Positions 47,716 through 59,261 are shown, counted from the stretch's first letter. The stretch: 64,000 nucleotides of DNA from Cupriavidus oxalaticus (GCF_016894385.1 NZ_CP069812.1:1426001-1490000); one strand, 5' to 3'. Notes: generated by a model not told the origin, from the sequence alone. Program-made: numbers and translations.

Positions 47716-49797
47716 ATGACAGCGCAGTATCAGGTTCAGGACGGCGTAGCCGTCATCACGCTCGACAATCCCCCTGTCAACGGCCTGGGTCACAGCACCC
47801 GTCTTGGCATCGTCGAAGGCATGACCCGTGCGCTGGACGATGCCGCCGTCAAGGCCATCGTCATCACCGGCGCCGGCAAGGCATTCTCGGGCGGCGCCGA
47901 TATCCGTGAATTCAATACCCCCAAGGCCATGCAGGAGCCGACGCTGCACTCGGTGATCCGCGTGCTGGAAGCGTCGTCCAAGCCGGTGGTCGCCGCCGTG
48001 CACTCGGTCGCCATGGGCGGCGGCCTGGAACTGGCGCTGGGCTGCAACTACCGCGTGGCGTCCAAAGGCGCGCAGATCGCGCTGCCGGAAGTGAAGCTGG
48101 GCCTGCTGCCCGGCGCCGGCGGCACGCAGCGCCTGCCGCGCGTGATCGGCCTGGAAGCTGCCGCCAACATGATCGTGTCGGGCACGCCGGTGCTGTCTGA
48201 AAAGTTTGCCGGCACCAAGCTGTTCGATGAAATCGTCGAGGGTGACGTGCTGCCCGCGGCAGTCAAGTTCGCGCAGAACGTCGGCGCCGCCAGCGGCCCG
48301 CACCCGAAGGTGCGCGACCTGAAGGTGCGCCACGAGAACCCCGAAGGCTACCTCGGCTTTGCCCGCAACACCGTGGCCGCGATGGCCAAGAACTTCCCGG
48401 CGCCGCTGAAGTGCCTGGAAGCGGTGGCCGGCTCGCTCAAGCCGTTCGAGCAGGGCCTGAAGGAAGAGCGCGAGGGCTTCCTGTTCCTGGTGACCACGCC
48501 GGAATCGCGCGCGCTGCGCCATGCCTTCTTTGGCGAGCGTGCCGCCAGCAAGATCCCCGACGTGCCCGAAGGCACCCCGGTGCGCAAGATCGAGAAGGTT
48601 GCCGTGATCGGCGCCGGCACCATGGGCGGCGGCATCAGCATGAACTTCCTGAATGCGGGCATTCCGGTCACCATCCTGGAAACCAAGCAGGAAGCGCTGG
48701 ACCGCGGTGTCGGCATCATCCGCAAGAACTACGAGAACAGCGCCAAGAAGGGCAAGCTCACGCAGGAGAAGGTCGAGCAGCGCATGGGCCTGCTGAGCAC
48801 CACGCTGTCCTATGACGACATCAAGGACGCCGACATGGTCATCGAGGCCGTGTTCGAGGAAATGGGCGTCAAGGAAATCGTCTTCAAGAAGCTGGACGAA
48901 GTGATGAAGCAGGGCGCGATCCTGGCTTCGAACACCTCCACGCTCGACGTGAACAAGATCGCCTCGTTCACCAAGCGTCCGCAGGACGTGGTCGGCATGC
49001 ACTTCTTCAGCCCGGCCAACGTGATGAAGCTGCTCGAAGTGGTGCGCGGCGAGAAGACCGGCAAGGACGTGCTGGCCACGGTCATGCAGATCGGCAAGAA
49101 GATCAAGAAGACCGCGGTGGTGTCGGGCGTGTGCGATGGCTTTATCGGCAACCGCATGATCGAGCAGTACAGCCGCCAGGCCGGCTACCTGCTGGACGAA
49201 GGCGCGCTGCCGGAGCAGGTCGACAAGGCCATCGAGAAGTTCGGCTTTGCCATGGGCCCGTTCCGCATGGGCGACCTGGCCGGCAACGACATCGGCTGGG
49301 CCATCCGCAAGCGCCGCGCCGTGGACAAGCCGGACATCCAGTACTCCAAGACCGCCGACCTGCTGTGCGAGATGGGCCGTTACGGCCAGAAGACCGGCGC
49401 GGGCTGGTACGACTACAAGGCGGGCGACCGCAAGCCGTACCCGAACCAGCAGGTCAACGACATGATCGTGCAGCACTCCAAGGACTTGGGGCTGACGCGC
49501 CGCAAGATCTCTGACGAAGAGATCGTCGAGCGCCTGGTGTTCGCCTTGGTCAACGAAGGCGCCAAGATCCTGGAAGAAGGCATTGCTTCCAAGGCCTCGG
49601 ATATCGACATGGTGTACCTGACCGGTTACGGCTTCCCGCTGTTCCGTGGCGGCCCGATGCTGTACGCCGATCAGGTCGGCCTCTACAACGTGGCGCTGGC
49701 CATGAAGAAGTACGCCAAGGGCTACCACGGCGAAGCCTGGCAGGTCGCGCCGCTGCTGCAGAAGCTGGCGGACGAAGGCAAGGGCTTCAACGGTTAA
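47716..49797 (+). CDS. fadB: Fused enoyl-CoA hydratase / 3-hydroxyacyl-CoA dehydrogenase (FadB-type)
   Basis: 693 residues. The N-terminal crotonase domain (about 1-190) has AFSGGADIREF and GGGLELALGCNYRVA (oxyanion hole and Glu loop), with LPEVKLGLLPGAGGTQRLPR. The C-terminal dehydrogenase (about 295-680) has NAD fold VIGAGTMGGGISMNFLNAG, MHFFSPANVMKLLEVVRG and GFIGNRMIEQYSRQA. It performs hydration and oxidation steps of beta-oxidation. It is first in a same-strand cluster with thiolase and acyl-CoA dehydrogenase. Shorter than E. coli FadB (about 729), nearer the peroxisomal-type architecture. Confidence 0.95.
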   Translation: MTAQYQVQDGVAVITLDNPPVNGLGHSTRLGIVEGMTRALDDAAVKAIVITGAGKAFSGGADIREFNTPKAMQEPTLHSVIRVLEASSKPVVAAVHSVAMGGGLELALGCNYRVASKGAQIALPEVKLGLLPGAGGTQRLPRVIGLEAAANMIVSGTPVLSEKFAGTKLFDEIVEGDVLPAAVKFAQNVGAASGPHPKVRDLKVRHENPEGYLGFARNTVAAMAKNFPAPLKCLEAVAGSLKPFEQGLKEEREGFLFLVTTPESRALRHAFFGERAASKIPDVPEGTPVRKIEKVAVIGAGTMGGGISMNFLNAGIPVTILETKQEALDRGVGIIRKNYENSAKKGKLTQEKVEQRMGLLSTTLSYDDIKDADMVIEAVFEEMGVKEIVFKKLDEVMKQGAILASNTSTLDVNKIASFTKRPQDVVGMHFFSPANVMKLLEVVRGEKTGKDVLATVMQIGKKIKKTAVVSGVCDGFIGNRMIEQYSRQAGYLLDEGALPEQVDKAIEKFGFAMGPFRMGDLAGNDIGWAIRKRRAVDKPDIQYSKTADLLCEMGRYGQKTGAGWYDYKAGDRKPYPNQQVNDMIVQHSKDLGLTRRKISDEEIVERLVFALVNEGAKILEEGIASKASDIDMVYLTGYGFPLFRGGPMLYADQVGLYNVALAMKKYAKGYHGEAWQVAPLLQKLADEGKGFNG

Positions 49798-49827
49798 TTT
49801 GCCAAGAGGGTTCAGCCAGGAGCGGCC

Positions 49828-50466
49828 ATGAACACCATCATCGGACCGGACGATTGCCTGCTGGTGATCGACGTGCAGAACGACTTCATGCCGGGCGGCG
49901 CGCTTGCCGTGCCCAACGGCGATGAAGTGGTGCCCGTCATCAACCGGCTGGCGCGCGCGTTCGGGCATGTGGTGGTGACGCAGGACTGGCATCCGGCCGC
50001 GCACGTCTCGTTCGCGGCCAACCATGCCGGCACGCAGCCGTTCCAGATGCTCACGCTGCCGTATGGCGAGCAGGTGCTGTGGCCGGTGCACTGCGTGCAG
50101 GACACGCCCGGCGCAGCGCTGCATGCGGGCCTGCACGTGCCGCACGCGCGGCTGGTGATCCGCAAGGGCCACCACGCCGACGTGGACAGCTACTCCGCCT
50201 TCCTTGAAGCGGACCGCACCACGCGCACCGGGCTGGCCGGCTACCTGCGCGAGCATGGCGTCAGGCGCGTGTTCTGCGCCGGGCTGGCGACGGACTATTG
50301 CGTGGCCTGGAGCGCGCTCGATGCGCGCGCTGCGGGCTTCGAGGCCGCGGTGATCGAGGATGCGTGCCGTGCCATCGACCTGCAAGGGTCGCTGGCCAGG
50401 GCATGGCAGGACCTCGGCGCCGCCGGCGTCGCGCGCGTGATGTCCGCGGATGTGCTGAACGGCTGA
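49828..50466 (+). CDS. pncA: Nicotinamidase / isochorismatase-family amidohydrolase
   Basis: 212 residues. Nicotinamidase hallmarks are present: DVQNDFMPGGALAVPNGD (catalytic Asp), TQDWHPAAHVSF (metal-binding His/Asp), IRKGHHADVDSYSAF (Lys) and RVFCAGLATDYCVAW (nucleophile Cys, second of the two). It deamidates nicotinamide to nicotinate for NAD salvage. It lies 30 bp after fadB and 59 bp before the thiolase, so it is co-directional with and probably part of the beta-oxidation unit, an unexpected partner unless it links to NAD demand. Confidence 0.93.
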   Translation: MNTIIGPDDCLLVIDVQNDFMPGGALAVPNGDEVVPVINRLARAFGHVVVTQDWHPAAHVSFAANHAGTQPFQMLTLPYGEQVLWPVHCVQDTPGAALHAGLHVPHARLVIRKGHHADVDSYSAFLEADRTTRTGLAGYLREHGVRRVFCAGLATDYCVAWSALDARAAGFEAAVIEDACRAIDLQGSLARAWQDLGAAGVARVMSADVLNG

Positions 50467-50525
50467 AGGGCCAGGGCTGAACCGAACCACCGAACTGAAC
50501 GACACAAGATTCCGAGGAGTAACAC

Positions 50526-51704
<1,179 letters not shown>

Positions 51705-51734
51705 TTGCCAGCAACGCCGGCACGCTGCTGGTTT

Positions 51735-51860
51735 GCTCCCCTCTCCCGCTCGCGGGAGAGGGGCAGGGGGTGAGGGCAGGCGGTGGCATACCGCCGGCCT
51801 GGACTTCGTAGTACCTCCCGGCCCTCACCCCAACCCTCTCCCGCAAGCGGGAGAGGGAGC
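51735..51860. repeat. Inverted pair of GGGAGAGGG-type hairpins (REP-like)
   Basis: CCCTCTCCCGCTCGCGGGAGAGGG at the left and its near inverted copy at the right (51836-51857) each form a hairpin. The halves also pair with one another (GTGAGGGC/GCCCTCAC). A common intergenic element in this group of bacteria. It separates thiolase from the acyl-CoA dehydrogenase gene. Confidence 0.85.
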
Positions 51861-51953
51861 ACCCACGCGGTGTATTCCAGGGTTGCGGCGGTTCGGGCAA
51901 GAAAGCTACATGAATTCGCGAGCGCCCCACGCAGTGCGCCGCCTGGAGACACC

Positions 51954-53816
51954 ATGTCGATGATCCTTTCCCGTCGCGACCTGAACTTCATTCTGTACGA
52001 ATGGCTCAAGGTCGACGAGCTGACCCGCATTCCGCGCTACGCTGACCACTCGCGCGAGACCTTCGATGCCGCGCTGGACACCTGCGAGAAGATCGCCACC
52101 GACCTGTTCGCGCCGCACAACAAGAAGAACGACCAGCACGAACCCGAATTCGACGGCGAGACCGTCAGCATCATCCCCGAGGTCAGCACCGCGCTGAAGG
52201 CCTTTTGCGAGGCCGGCCTGATGGCCGCCGGCCAGGACTACGAGCTGGGCGGCATGCAGCTGCCGGTGGTGGTGGAGAAAGCCGGCTTCGCCTATTTCAA
52301 GGGCGCCAACGTCGGCACCAGCTCCTACCCGTTCCTGACCATCGGCAACGCCAATCTGCTGCTGGCGCACGGCACGCCGGCGCAGGTCGAGACCTTCGTC
52401 AAGCCGGAGATGGAAGGGCGCTTCTTCGGCACCATGTGCCTGTCGGAGCCGCAGGCCGGCTCGTCGCTGTCGGATATCACGACGCGCGCCGAGTATGAGG
52501 GCGAATCGCCGCTGGGCGCGCAATACCGCCTGCGCGGCAACAAGATGTGGATTTCCGCGGGCGAGCACGAGCTGTCGGACAACATCGTCCACCTGGTGCT
52601 GGCCAAGATCCCCGGCCCGGACGGCAAGCTGATCCCGGGCGTGAAGGGCATCTCCCTGTTCATCGTGCCCAAGTACCTGGTCAACGACGACGGCTCGCTG
52701 GGCGAGCACAACGACGTGGTGCTGGCCGGCCTGAACCACAAGATGGGCTATCGCGGCACCACCAACTGCCTGCTGAATTTCGGCGAGGGCATGAAGTACA
52801 AGCCGGGCGGCAGGGCCGGTGCGATCGGCTACCTGGTGGGCGAGCCGCACAAGGGCCTGGCCTGCATGTTCCACATGATGAATGAGGCGCGCATCGGCGT
52901 GGGCCTGGGCGCGGTGATGCTCGGCTATACCGGCTACCTGCACGCGCTGGACTATGCGCGCAACCGTCCGCAAGGCCGCCCCGTCGGCCCCGGCGGCAAG
53001 GACGCCGCCAGCCCGCAGGTGAAGCTGGTCGAGCACGCCGATATCCGCCGCATGCTGCTGGCTCAGAAGAGCTATGTCGAGGGCGGCCTGGCGCTGAACC
53101 TGTATTGCGCGCGGCTGGTGGACGAGGAAGAAGCCGCTGCCGCCGCGGGCGACCAGGAAGCGCATGCGCGCCTGGCGCTGCTGCTCGACATCCTGACCCC
53201 GATCGCCAAAAGCTGGCCGTCGCAATGGTGCCTGGAGGCCAACAACCTTGCGATCCAGGTGCATGGCGGCTATGGCTACACCCGCGAATACAACGTCGAG
53301 CAGTTCTACCGCGACAACCGCCTGAACCCCATCCATGAAGGCACGCACGGCATCCAGGGCCTGGACCTGCTGGGCCGCAAGGTGGTGATGAAGGATGGCG
53401 CCGCGTTCAGGCTGCTTGGCGAGCGCGTGCAGGCCGCCATCGGCCGCGCGCTGGCCGCGGACGACGCCGAACTGGCGCAACAGGCGCGCGCGCTTGGCGC
53501 CGCAACCAAGCGCCTGGCCGACGTGACCCAGACGCTGTGGAGCGCCGGCGATTCGAACGTGACGCTGGCCAATGCCTCGGTCTACCTGGAAGCCTTCGGG
53601 CACGTGGTGGTCGCGTGGATCTGGCTGGAGCAGGCGCTGCTGGCGCAGGCCGCGCTGGCGCAGGCGAGCGGCAAGGAGGACCAGGACTTCTATCGCGGCA
53701 AGCTGGCCGCGGCGGCGTACTTCTTCCGCTTCGAATTGCCCAGGGTCGGCCCTCAGCTCGACCTGCTGGCATCGCTCGACCGCACCACGCTGGACATGCA
53801 GGACGCTTGGTTCTGA
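51954..53816 (+). CDS. Acyl-CoA dehydrogenase, FadE-like long form
   Basis: 620 residues from ATG 51954. An open extension upstream to 51783 runs through a repeat and is not used. Acyl-CoA dehydrogenase blocks: MCLSEPQAGSSLSDI, MWISAGEHELSDNIVH (flavin contact), MLGYTGYLHALDYARNRPQGRP (middle) and WCLEANNLAIQVHGGYGYTREYNVEQFYRDNRL with INPIHEGTHGIQ-type NPIHEGTHGIQGLDLLGRK (catalytic Glu). A C-terminal domain of about 130 residues follows, as in the 590-600-residue subgroup. It oxidises acyl-CoA to enoyl-CoA with FAD, the first beta-oxidation step. Confidence 0.94.
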   Translation: MSMILSRRDLNFILYEWLKVDELTRIPRYADHSRETFDAALDTCEKIATDLFAPHNKKNDQHEPEFDGETVSIIPEVSTALKAFCEAGLMAAGQDYELGGMQLPVVVEKAGFAYFKGANVGTSSYPFLTIGNANLLLAHGTPAQVETFVKPEMEGRFFGTMCLSEPQAGSSLSDITTRAEYEGESPLGAQYRLRGNKMWISAGEHELSDNIVHLVLAKIPGPDGKLIPGVKGISLFIVPKYLVNDDGSLGEHNDVVLAGLNHKMGYRGTTNCLLNFGEGMKYKPGGRAGAIGYLVGEPHKGLACMFHMMNEARIGVGLGAVMLGYTGYLHALDYARNRPQGRPVGPGGKDAASPQVKLVEHADIRRMLLAQKSYVEGGLALNLYCARLVDEEEAAAAAGDQEAHARLALLLDILTPIAKSWPSQWCLEANNLAIQVHGGYGYTREYNVEQFYRDNRLNPIHEGTHGIQGLDLLGRKVVMKDGAAFRLLGERVQAAIGRALAADDAELAQQARALGAATKRLADVTQTLWSAGDSNVTLANASVYLEAFGHVVVAWIWLEQALLAQAALAQASGKEDQDFYRGKLAAAAYFFRFELPRVGPQLDLLASLDRTTLDMQDAWF

Positions 53817-53858
53817 CCGCTGACTACATCATTCAAAGACAACCAAGGAAGAGACAAC

Positions 53859-54641
<783 letters not shown>

Positions 54642-54758
54642 GCGCGATGTGAGCGCGGTCTGCGCGACAGCCGGCGATTGCGGCAATAATGCGGGATCGG
54701 CGCCGGCGGGCTAGCTGCCGCAGGCGCCTCTCCAGCCCCCACTTCGACTCGCATTGCC

Positions 54759-55196
54759 ATGAACCAGTACACCGGCTCCCTGAGCCATATCCCGTTCCTT
54801 GCCGACCTCGGCGTGACCTGCACCGTCGCGGAGGGCGGCCGCAGCGAGCTCTCGCTGCCGATCGAAAAGCGCCACCAGAACAGCTGGGACATGGCCCACG
54901 GCGGCGTGATCATGACGCTGCTCGACGTGGCCATGGCGGTGGCCGGCCGCAGCAGCGATGCCGATGGCCGCGGCGTGGTCACCATCGAGATGAAGAGCAG
55001 CTTCATGGCGCCGGGCCGCGGCCACCTGACCGCGCGCGGCACCACCGTGCACCGCACCACCACCATGGTGTTCTGCGAGGCCGAGATCGTCGATGCCGAC
55101 GGCAAGACCGTGGCGCGCGGCTCGGGCACGTTCAAGTACATCCGGCGCATGCCGCCGCAGCGCCCGGGCGAGACCGATACCGGCGCCGACGGCTGA
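54759..55196 (+). CDS. PaaI-type hotdog-fold acyl-CoA thioesterase
   Basis: 145 residues. Hotdog pattern: WDMAHGGVIMTLLDVAMAV (catalytic region, His-Gly-Gly with Asp), VTIEMKSSFMAPGRG and ARGSGTFKYIRR. It hydrolyses acyl-CoA to release free acid and CoA. Between SDR and reductase genes; likely relieves CoA sequestration during acyl-CoA metabolism. Confidence 0.9.
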   Translation: MNQYTGSLSHIPFLADLGVTCTVAEGGRSELSLPIEKRHQNSWDMAHGGVIMTLLDVAMAVAGRSSDADGRGVVTIEMKSSFMAPGRGHLTARGTTVHRTTTMVFCEAEIVDADGKTVARGSGTFKYIRRMPPQRPGETDTGADG

Positions 55197-55294
55197 GCGC
55201 CGGCGCCAGGACAGCGCGGGGCGGCTGGTGCCCCGCATAGCAGCTCCTTGCAGTTTCCACGCAGTTTCCATCTCCCATTGGAAGGAACCCGACC

Positions 55295-56305
55295 ATGTCC
55301 AACACGTTCAAGCGCATCGTCCTGGCCTCGCGTCCCGAAGGCGCGGTGACGCCGGCCAATTTCCGGCTGGAAGACGTGCCCGTGCCGCAGATCGCCGACG
55401 GCCAGGTGCTGGTGCGCAACCACTACCTGTCGCTCGATCCGTACATGCGCGGCCGCATGAACGACAGCAAGTCGTATGCCGCACCGCAGCCGCTCAACGA
55501 GGTGATGATCGGCGGCACCGTCGGCGAAGTGGTGGAAAGCAAGAACAGCAAGTTCAAGCCGGGCGACAAGGTGGTCGGCATGTTCGGCTGGCAGGAGATG
55601 GGCGTCAGCGACGGCACCGGCCTGCAGCCGGTCGATACCACGCATATCCCGCTGTCGGCCTATCTCGGCTCGGTCGGCATGCCAGGCGTGACCGCGTGGT
55701 ATGGGCTGAACAAGATCATCCAGCCCAAGGCGGGCCAGACCATCGCGGTCAGCGCCGCGTCGGGCGCGGTCGGCAGCGTGGTGGGCCAGCTGGCCAAGCT
55801 GGCGGGCTGCCGCGCGGTGGGCTTTGCCGGCGGCAAGGACAAGTGCGACTACGTGGTCAATGAGCTGGGCTTCGACGCCTGTATCGACTACAAGGCGGCA
55901 AAAGACCCGAAAGAGCTCTACACCATGCTCAAGGAAGCCACGCCCGACGGCATCGACGGCTATTTCGAGAACGTCGGCGGCGAGATCTTCGACGCAGTGC
56001 TGTCGCGCATGAACGCCTTCGGCCGCATCGCCCTGTGCGGCATGATCGCCGGCTATGACGGCAACCCGCTGCCGCTGAAGAACCCGCAGCTGATCCTGAT
56101 CTCGCGCCTGACCATCGAGGGCTTTATCGTCTCCGAGCACATGGAAGTGTGGCCGCAGGCGCTGAAGGAGCTGGGCACCGCGGTCGCGCAGGGCAAGCTG
56201 AAGTTCCGCGAGAGCATTGCCGAAGGCCTGGCGAGCGCGCCGGAAGCCTTCATGGGCCTGCTCAAGGGCAAGAACTTCGGCAAGCAGCTGGTCAAGCTGG
56301 TCTGA
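55295..56305 (+). CDS. NADP-dependent zinc-free MDR oxidoreductase (CurA/leukotriene B4 dehydrogenase-like)
   Basis: 336 residues. N-terminal GroES-like fold (LYMRGRMN-type DPYMRGRMNDSKSY), the cofactor loop VSAASGAVGSVVGQLAKLAGC and CGMIAGYDG. No zinc Cys set. Such enzymes reduce C=C bonds of 2-alkenals and enones with NADPH. Stand-alone Shine-Dalgarno GGAAGGAA upstream. Confidence 0.92.
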   Translation: MSNTFKRIVLASRPEGAVTPANFRLEDVPVPQIADGQVLVRNHYLSLDPYMRGRMNDSKSYAAPQPLNEVMIGGTVGEVVESKNSKFKPGDKVVGMFGWQEMGVSDGTGLQPVDTTHIPLSAYLGSVGMPGVTAWYGLNKIIQPKAGQTIAVSAASGAVGSVVGQLAKLAGCRAVGFAGGKDKCDYVVNELGFDACIDYKAAKDPKELYTMLKEATPDGIDGYFENVGGEIFDAVLSRMNAFGRIALCGMIAGYDGNPLPLKNPQLILISRLTIEGFIVSEHMEVWPQALKELGTAVAQGKLKFRESIAEGLASAPEAFMGLLKGKNFGKQLVKLV

Positions 56306-56354
56306 GCCCAGCACCGGGCACGCCGCGACCCCACGGGCGTGCCGCGCAGCGATC

Positions 56355-56396
56355 GCAGGCAAGACAGTGCAGGCAAGACAGCGCAGGCAAGACAAG
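56355..56396. repeat. 14-bp tandem repeat, three copies
   Basis: GCAGGCAAGACA(GT/GC/AG) at 56355, 56369 and 56383, directly upstream of the aldolase ribosome site; copy number could affect the leader. Confidence 0.9.
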
Positions 56397-56410
56397 AGGA
56401 GGAGACACCC

Positions 56411-57265
56411 ATGAATGCCCCGCAAGTTCCGCAAGTCCAGCAAGCCACCGATGACGATATCGGCGCCGGCCTGCCCGAAGAGGTCAGGGCCCGCTACCGC
56501 AACCTGCCGCGGCCGCCGCAGTTCGCCACCGTGGGCGAGGAGCGCCTGCACCGCAAGCAGCGCCTCGCCGCCGCCTTCCGGCTGTTCTCGAAATTCGGCT
56601 TCGACGAAGGCGTGGCCGGCCATATCACCGCGCGCGATCCCGAGTTCCCCGATACCTTCTGGGTCAATCCCTTCGGCGTGCATTTCAGCCAGGTCCGGGT
56701 CTCCAACCTGATTCGCTGCGACCACCACGGCGACGTGGTGGAGGGCGACTACCCGGTCAATGCCGCGGCCTTCGCGATCCATTCGCGCGTGCACCAGACC
56801 CGCCCCGACGCGGTCGCCGCCGCGCACTCGCACAGCACCTATGGCCGCGCCTGGTCGACGCTCGGCCGCCCGCTCGATGCGCTGACGCAGGACGTGTGCG
56901 CGTTCTACAACGACCATGCGGTCTATGACGATTTCGGCGGCGTGGTGGTGGAGCTGGATGAGGGCCAGCGCATCGCCAATGCGCTCGGGCAGAACAAGGC
57001 CGCGATCCTGCAGAACCACGGCCTGCTGACGGTCGGCAAGACCGTGGACGAAGCGGCGTGGTGGTTCATCACCATGGAACGCTCCTGCCAGGTGCAGCTG
57101 CTGGCTGAAGCCGCTGCCGCGCGCACGCAGGCGCCGCTGAAGGTGATTGCCGACGCTGCCGCGCGGCAGGCGTATTCGATCGTCGGCACCGCGCAGGCGG
57201 GCTGGTTCCAGTTCCAGCCGCTGTATGCGCGTATCGTCAAGGAACAGCCGGACCTGCTGGACTGA
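56411..57265 (+). CDS. Class II aldolase/adducin family protein
   Basis: 284 residues. Adducin/class II aldolase head: RLFSKFGFDEGVAGHITARD, zinc-ligand region AAAHSHSTYGRAWS (His pair) and AILQNHGLLTVG (later His). Start at 56411 with GGAGGAGAC before it. Members cleave or decarboxylate hydroxy acids, or act on sugar phosphates. Here, in an acyl-CoA cluster, the substrate is unknown. Metal ligands appear complete. Confidence 0.9.
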   Translation: MNAPQVPQVQQATDDDIGAGLPEEVRARYRNLPRPPQFATVGEERLHRKQRLAAAFRLFSKFGFDEGVAGHITARDPEFPDTFWVNPFGVHFSQVRVSNLIRCDHHGDVVEGDYPVNAAAFAIHSRVHQTRPDAVAAAHSHSTYGRAWSTLGRPLDALTQDVCAFYNDHAVYDDFGGVVVELDEGQRIANALGQNKAAILQNHGLLTVGKTVDEAAWWFITMERSCQVQLLAEAAAARTQAPLKVIADAAARQAYSIVGTAQAGWFQFQPLYARIVKEQPDLLD

Positions 57266-57322
57266 GCGGCCGCCGCATGGCGGCCATCCCTGCAGTCGAT
57301 CCACAACCGTGAGGTGGCCCGC

Positions 57323-58258
57323 ATGGCAGACATCATCCTTCACCAGTACGCAACCTCGCCGTTCTCGGAAAAAGTACGGCTGCTGCTGGGCGCCAAGGGG
57401 CTGGCGTGGCAGGCGGTGGAAATCCCCGCCATCCTGCCCAAGCCGGATTTGCTGGCGCTGACCGGCGGCTATCGTCGCACGCCGGTGATGCAGGTCGGCG
57501 CCGACATTTATTGCGACACGGCACTGATCTGCGAAGTCATCGACACGCTGGCGCCGTCACCGCCGCTGTATCCACCCGCGCAGGCCGCGGTGGCACGCGT
57601 GATGGCGGCCTGGTTCGACAGTGCGTTGTTTACCGCTGCGGCGACCTACGTGTTCCAGCCAGACGGCGTTGCCAGCATGCTGGGCCATCTGTCGCCGGCG
57701 CAGGTCCAGGCGTTTGTCGCCGACCGCAAGGCCATGCGCGGCGACACCAACGCGCTGCGCATGCCGCCGCCCGAGGCCACCGCGCAGCTGCACGAAACCT
57801 TCGGCAGGCTCGAAACGCAGTTTGCCGCGGGCGTGGAGCATGTCGCCGGGCCCTTGCTGTCCGTGGCGGACTTTTCGCTGTACCACAACCTCTGGTTTAT
57901 CCGCCGCGCCGGCGCGCTGGCGCAGATGCTGGAGGCCTATCCCAGGCTGCAGGCCTGGTATGCGCGCATGAATACCTTCGGCCACGGGCGTCCGCGCGTG
58001 GTCGGCGGCGAGCAGGCCATTGGCGTGGCGCTCAGCGCGGACCCGGTTGCGCTCGATGAAGGCGTGCGCGAGGGCGAAGGCCTGCAGCCGGGCGACGCAG
58101 TCACCATCACGCCGACCGACTACGCACGTGATCCCGTGGCCGGCGTGTTGCTGGCACTGGGCCCGCACCGCGTCACGCTGCGCCGGCAGGACCCGCGCGC
58201 CGGCGCGCTCAACGTGCATTTCCCGCGGCAGGGCTACCAGGTGCGGCGCGCCGCCTGA
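57323..58258 (+). CDS. Glutathione S-transferase family protein with C-terminal extension
   Basis: 311 residues from ATG 57323. Thioredoxin-like N-domain (HQYATSPFSEKVRLLLGAKG, ... TPVMQVGADIYCDTALICEV with the Ser/cis-Pro GSH site), an all-helical C-domain to about residue 222, then an extra 80-90-residue tail (GVALSADPVALDEGVREGEG, VTITPTDYARDPVAGVLLALG) that is beta-rich in appearance and not part of ordinary GSTs. Possible glutathione-dependent detoxification or isomerisation; the tail may bind another ligand. Confidence 0.85.
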   Translation: MADIILHQYATSPFSEKVRLLLGAKGLAWQAVEIPAILPKPDLLALTGGYRRTPVMQVGADIYCDTALICEVIDTLAPSPPLYPPAQAAVARVMAAWFDSALFTAAATYVFQPDGVASMLGHLSPAQVQAFVADRKAMRGDTNALRMPPPEATAQLHETFGRLETQFAAGVEHVAGPLLSVADFSLYHNLWFIRRAGALAQMLEAYPRLQAWYARMNTFGHGRPRVVGGEQAIGVALSADPVALDEGVREGEGLQPGDAVTITPTDYARDPVAGVLLALGPHRVTLRRQDPRAGALNVHFPRQGYQVRRAA

Positions 58259-58326
58259 ACCGGTGCGCCGCCGCGCCGCTGCATGGGGTCATCCTCCTAC
58301 TGATTTCACGCGACAGGACAGACGAC

Positions 58327-59229
58327 ATGAAGGATTTTTCCAACAAGGTAGCCGTCATCACCGGCGGTGCATCGGGGTTTGGCAAGGAATTCGCCCGCAT
58401 CGGCGCCGATCTCGGCATGAAGCTGGTGCTGGCCGACGTGCAGGAGGACGCGCTGGACGCGACCGTGGCCGAATTCAAGGCGCGCAATGTACCGGTGATC
58501 GGGCTGCGCACCGACGTGTCGCGCGCCGAGCAGGTGCAGGCGCTGGCCGATGCGGCAATGGAGGCATTCGGGCAGGTCAACCTGCTCTTCAACAATGCCG
58601 GCGTGGGTGCCGGCGGACTGCTCTGGGAAAACTCGCTGCAGGACTGGGAATGGGTGCTCGGCGTCAATCTCTACGGCGTGATCCACGGCGTGCGCATCTT
58701 TACGCCGCTGATGCTGGCGGCCGCGGAGAAGGATCCTTCGTACCAGGGCCATATCGTCAACACCGCGTCGATGGCAGGGTTGCTCAACCCGCCCGCGATG
58801 GGCGTGTACAACGTGTCCAAGCACGCGGTGGTGTCGCTGTCGGAAACGCTGTACCAGGACCTGGGCCTGGTCACCGGGCAGGTGCGCTGCTCGGTACTGT
58901 GCCCGTACTTCGTGCCCACCGGCATCAGCCAGTCGCAGCGCAACCGGCCCGCGGAGCTGGCCAACCAAACGCCGCCGACGCGCTCGCAGCTGGTGTCGCA
59001 GGCGCTGTCGGACAAGGCCGTCGGCTCCGGCAAGGTGACTGCCGCCGAGGTCGCGCACAAAACCTTCGATGCCATCCGCGCCGATAGCTTCTATATTTAT
59101 TCGCATCCGCAGGCGCTGGAACCTGTACGCCAGCGCTTCGAGGACATCGTCGGGCCGCGCAATCCCGGCGATCCCTTTGCCGACAAGCCCGAAGTCCGTG
59201 CGGGCCTCGTGGCCGCGCTGCGCGGCTGA
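58327..59229 (+). CDS. SDR family oxidoreductase (second)
   Basis: 300 residues. TGGASGFGKEFARIGAD (cofactor loop; Asp of VLADVQED suggests NAD(H)), LFNNAGVGAGG, Ser in VNTASMAGL, and YNVSK active-site pair, plus a longer C-terminal part than the first SDR. Substrate not known. Confidence 0.92.
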   Translation: MKDFSNKVAVITGGASGFGKEFARIGADLGMKLVLADVQEDALDATVAEFKARNVPVIGLRTDVSRAEQVQALADAAMEAFGQVNLLFNNAGVGAGGLLWENSLQDWEWVLGVNLYGVIHGVRIFTPLMLAAAEKDPSYQGHIVNTASMAGLLNPPAMGVYNVSKHAVVSLSETLYQDLGLVTGQVRCSVLCPYFVPTGISQSQRNRPAELANQTPPTRSQLVSQALSDKAVGSGKVTAAEVAHKTFDAIRADSFYIYSHPQALEPVRQRFEDIVGPRNPGDPFADKPEVRAGLVAALRG

Positions 59230-59261
59230 CACGCCAACGCCACCAACGAGGAGCCACGCAC

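Noticed and set aside
47443..50505. 1020-codon minus-strand frame opposite fadB and pncA
   Set aside because: Antisense shadow, His/Asp/Leu-rich, no domain recognised.
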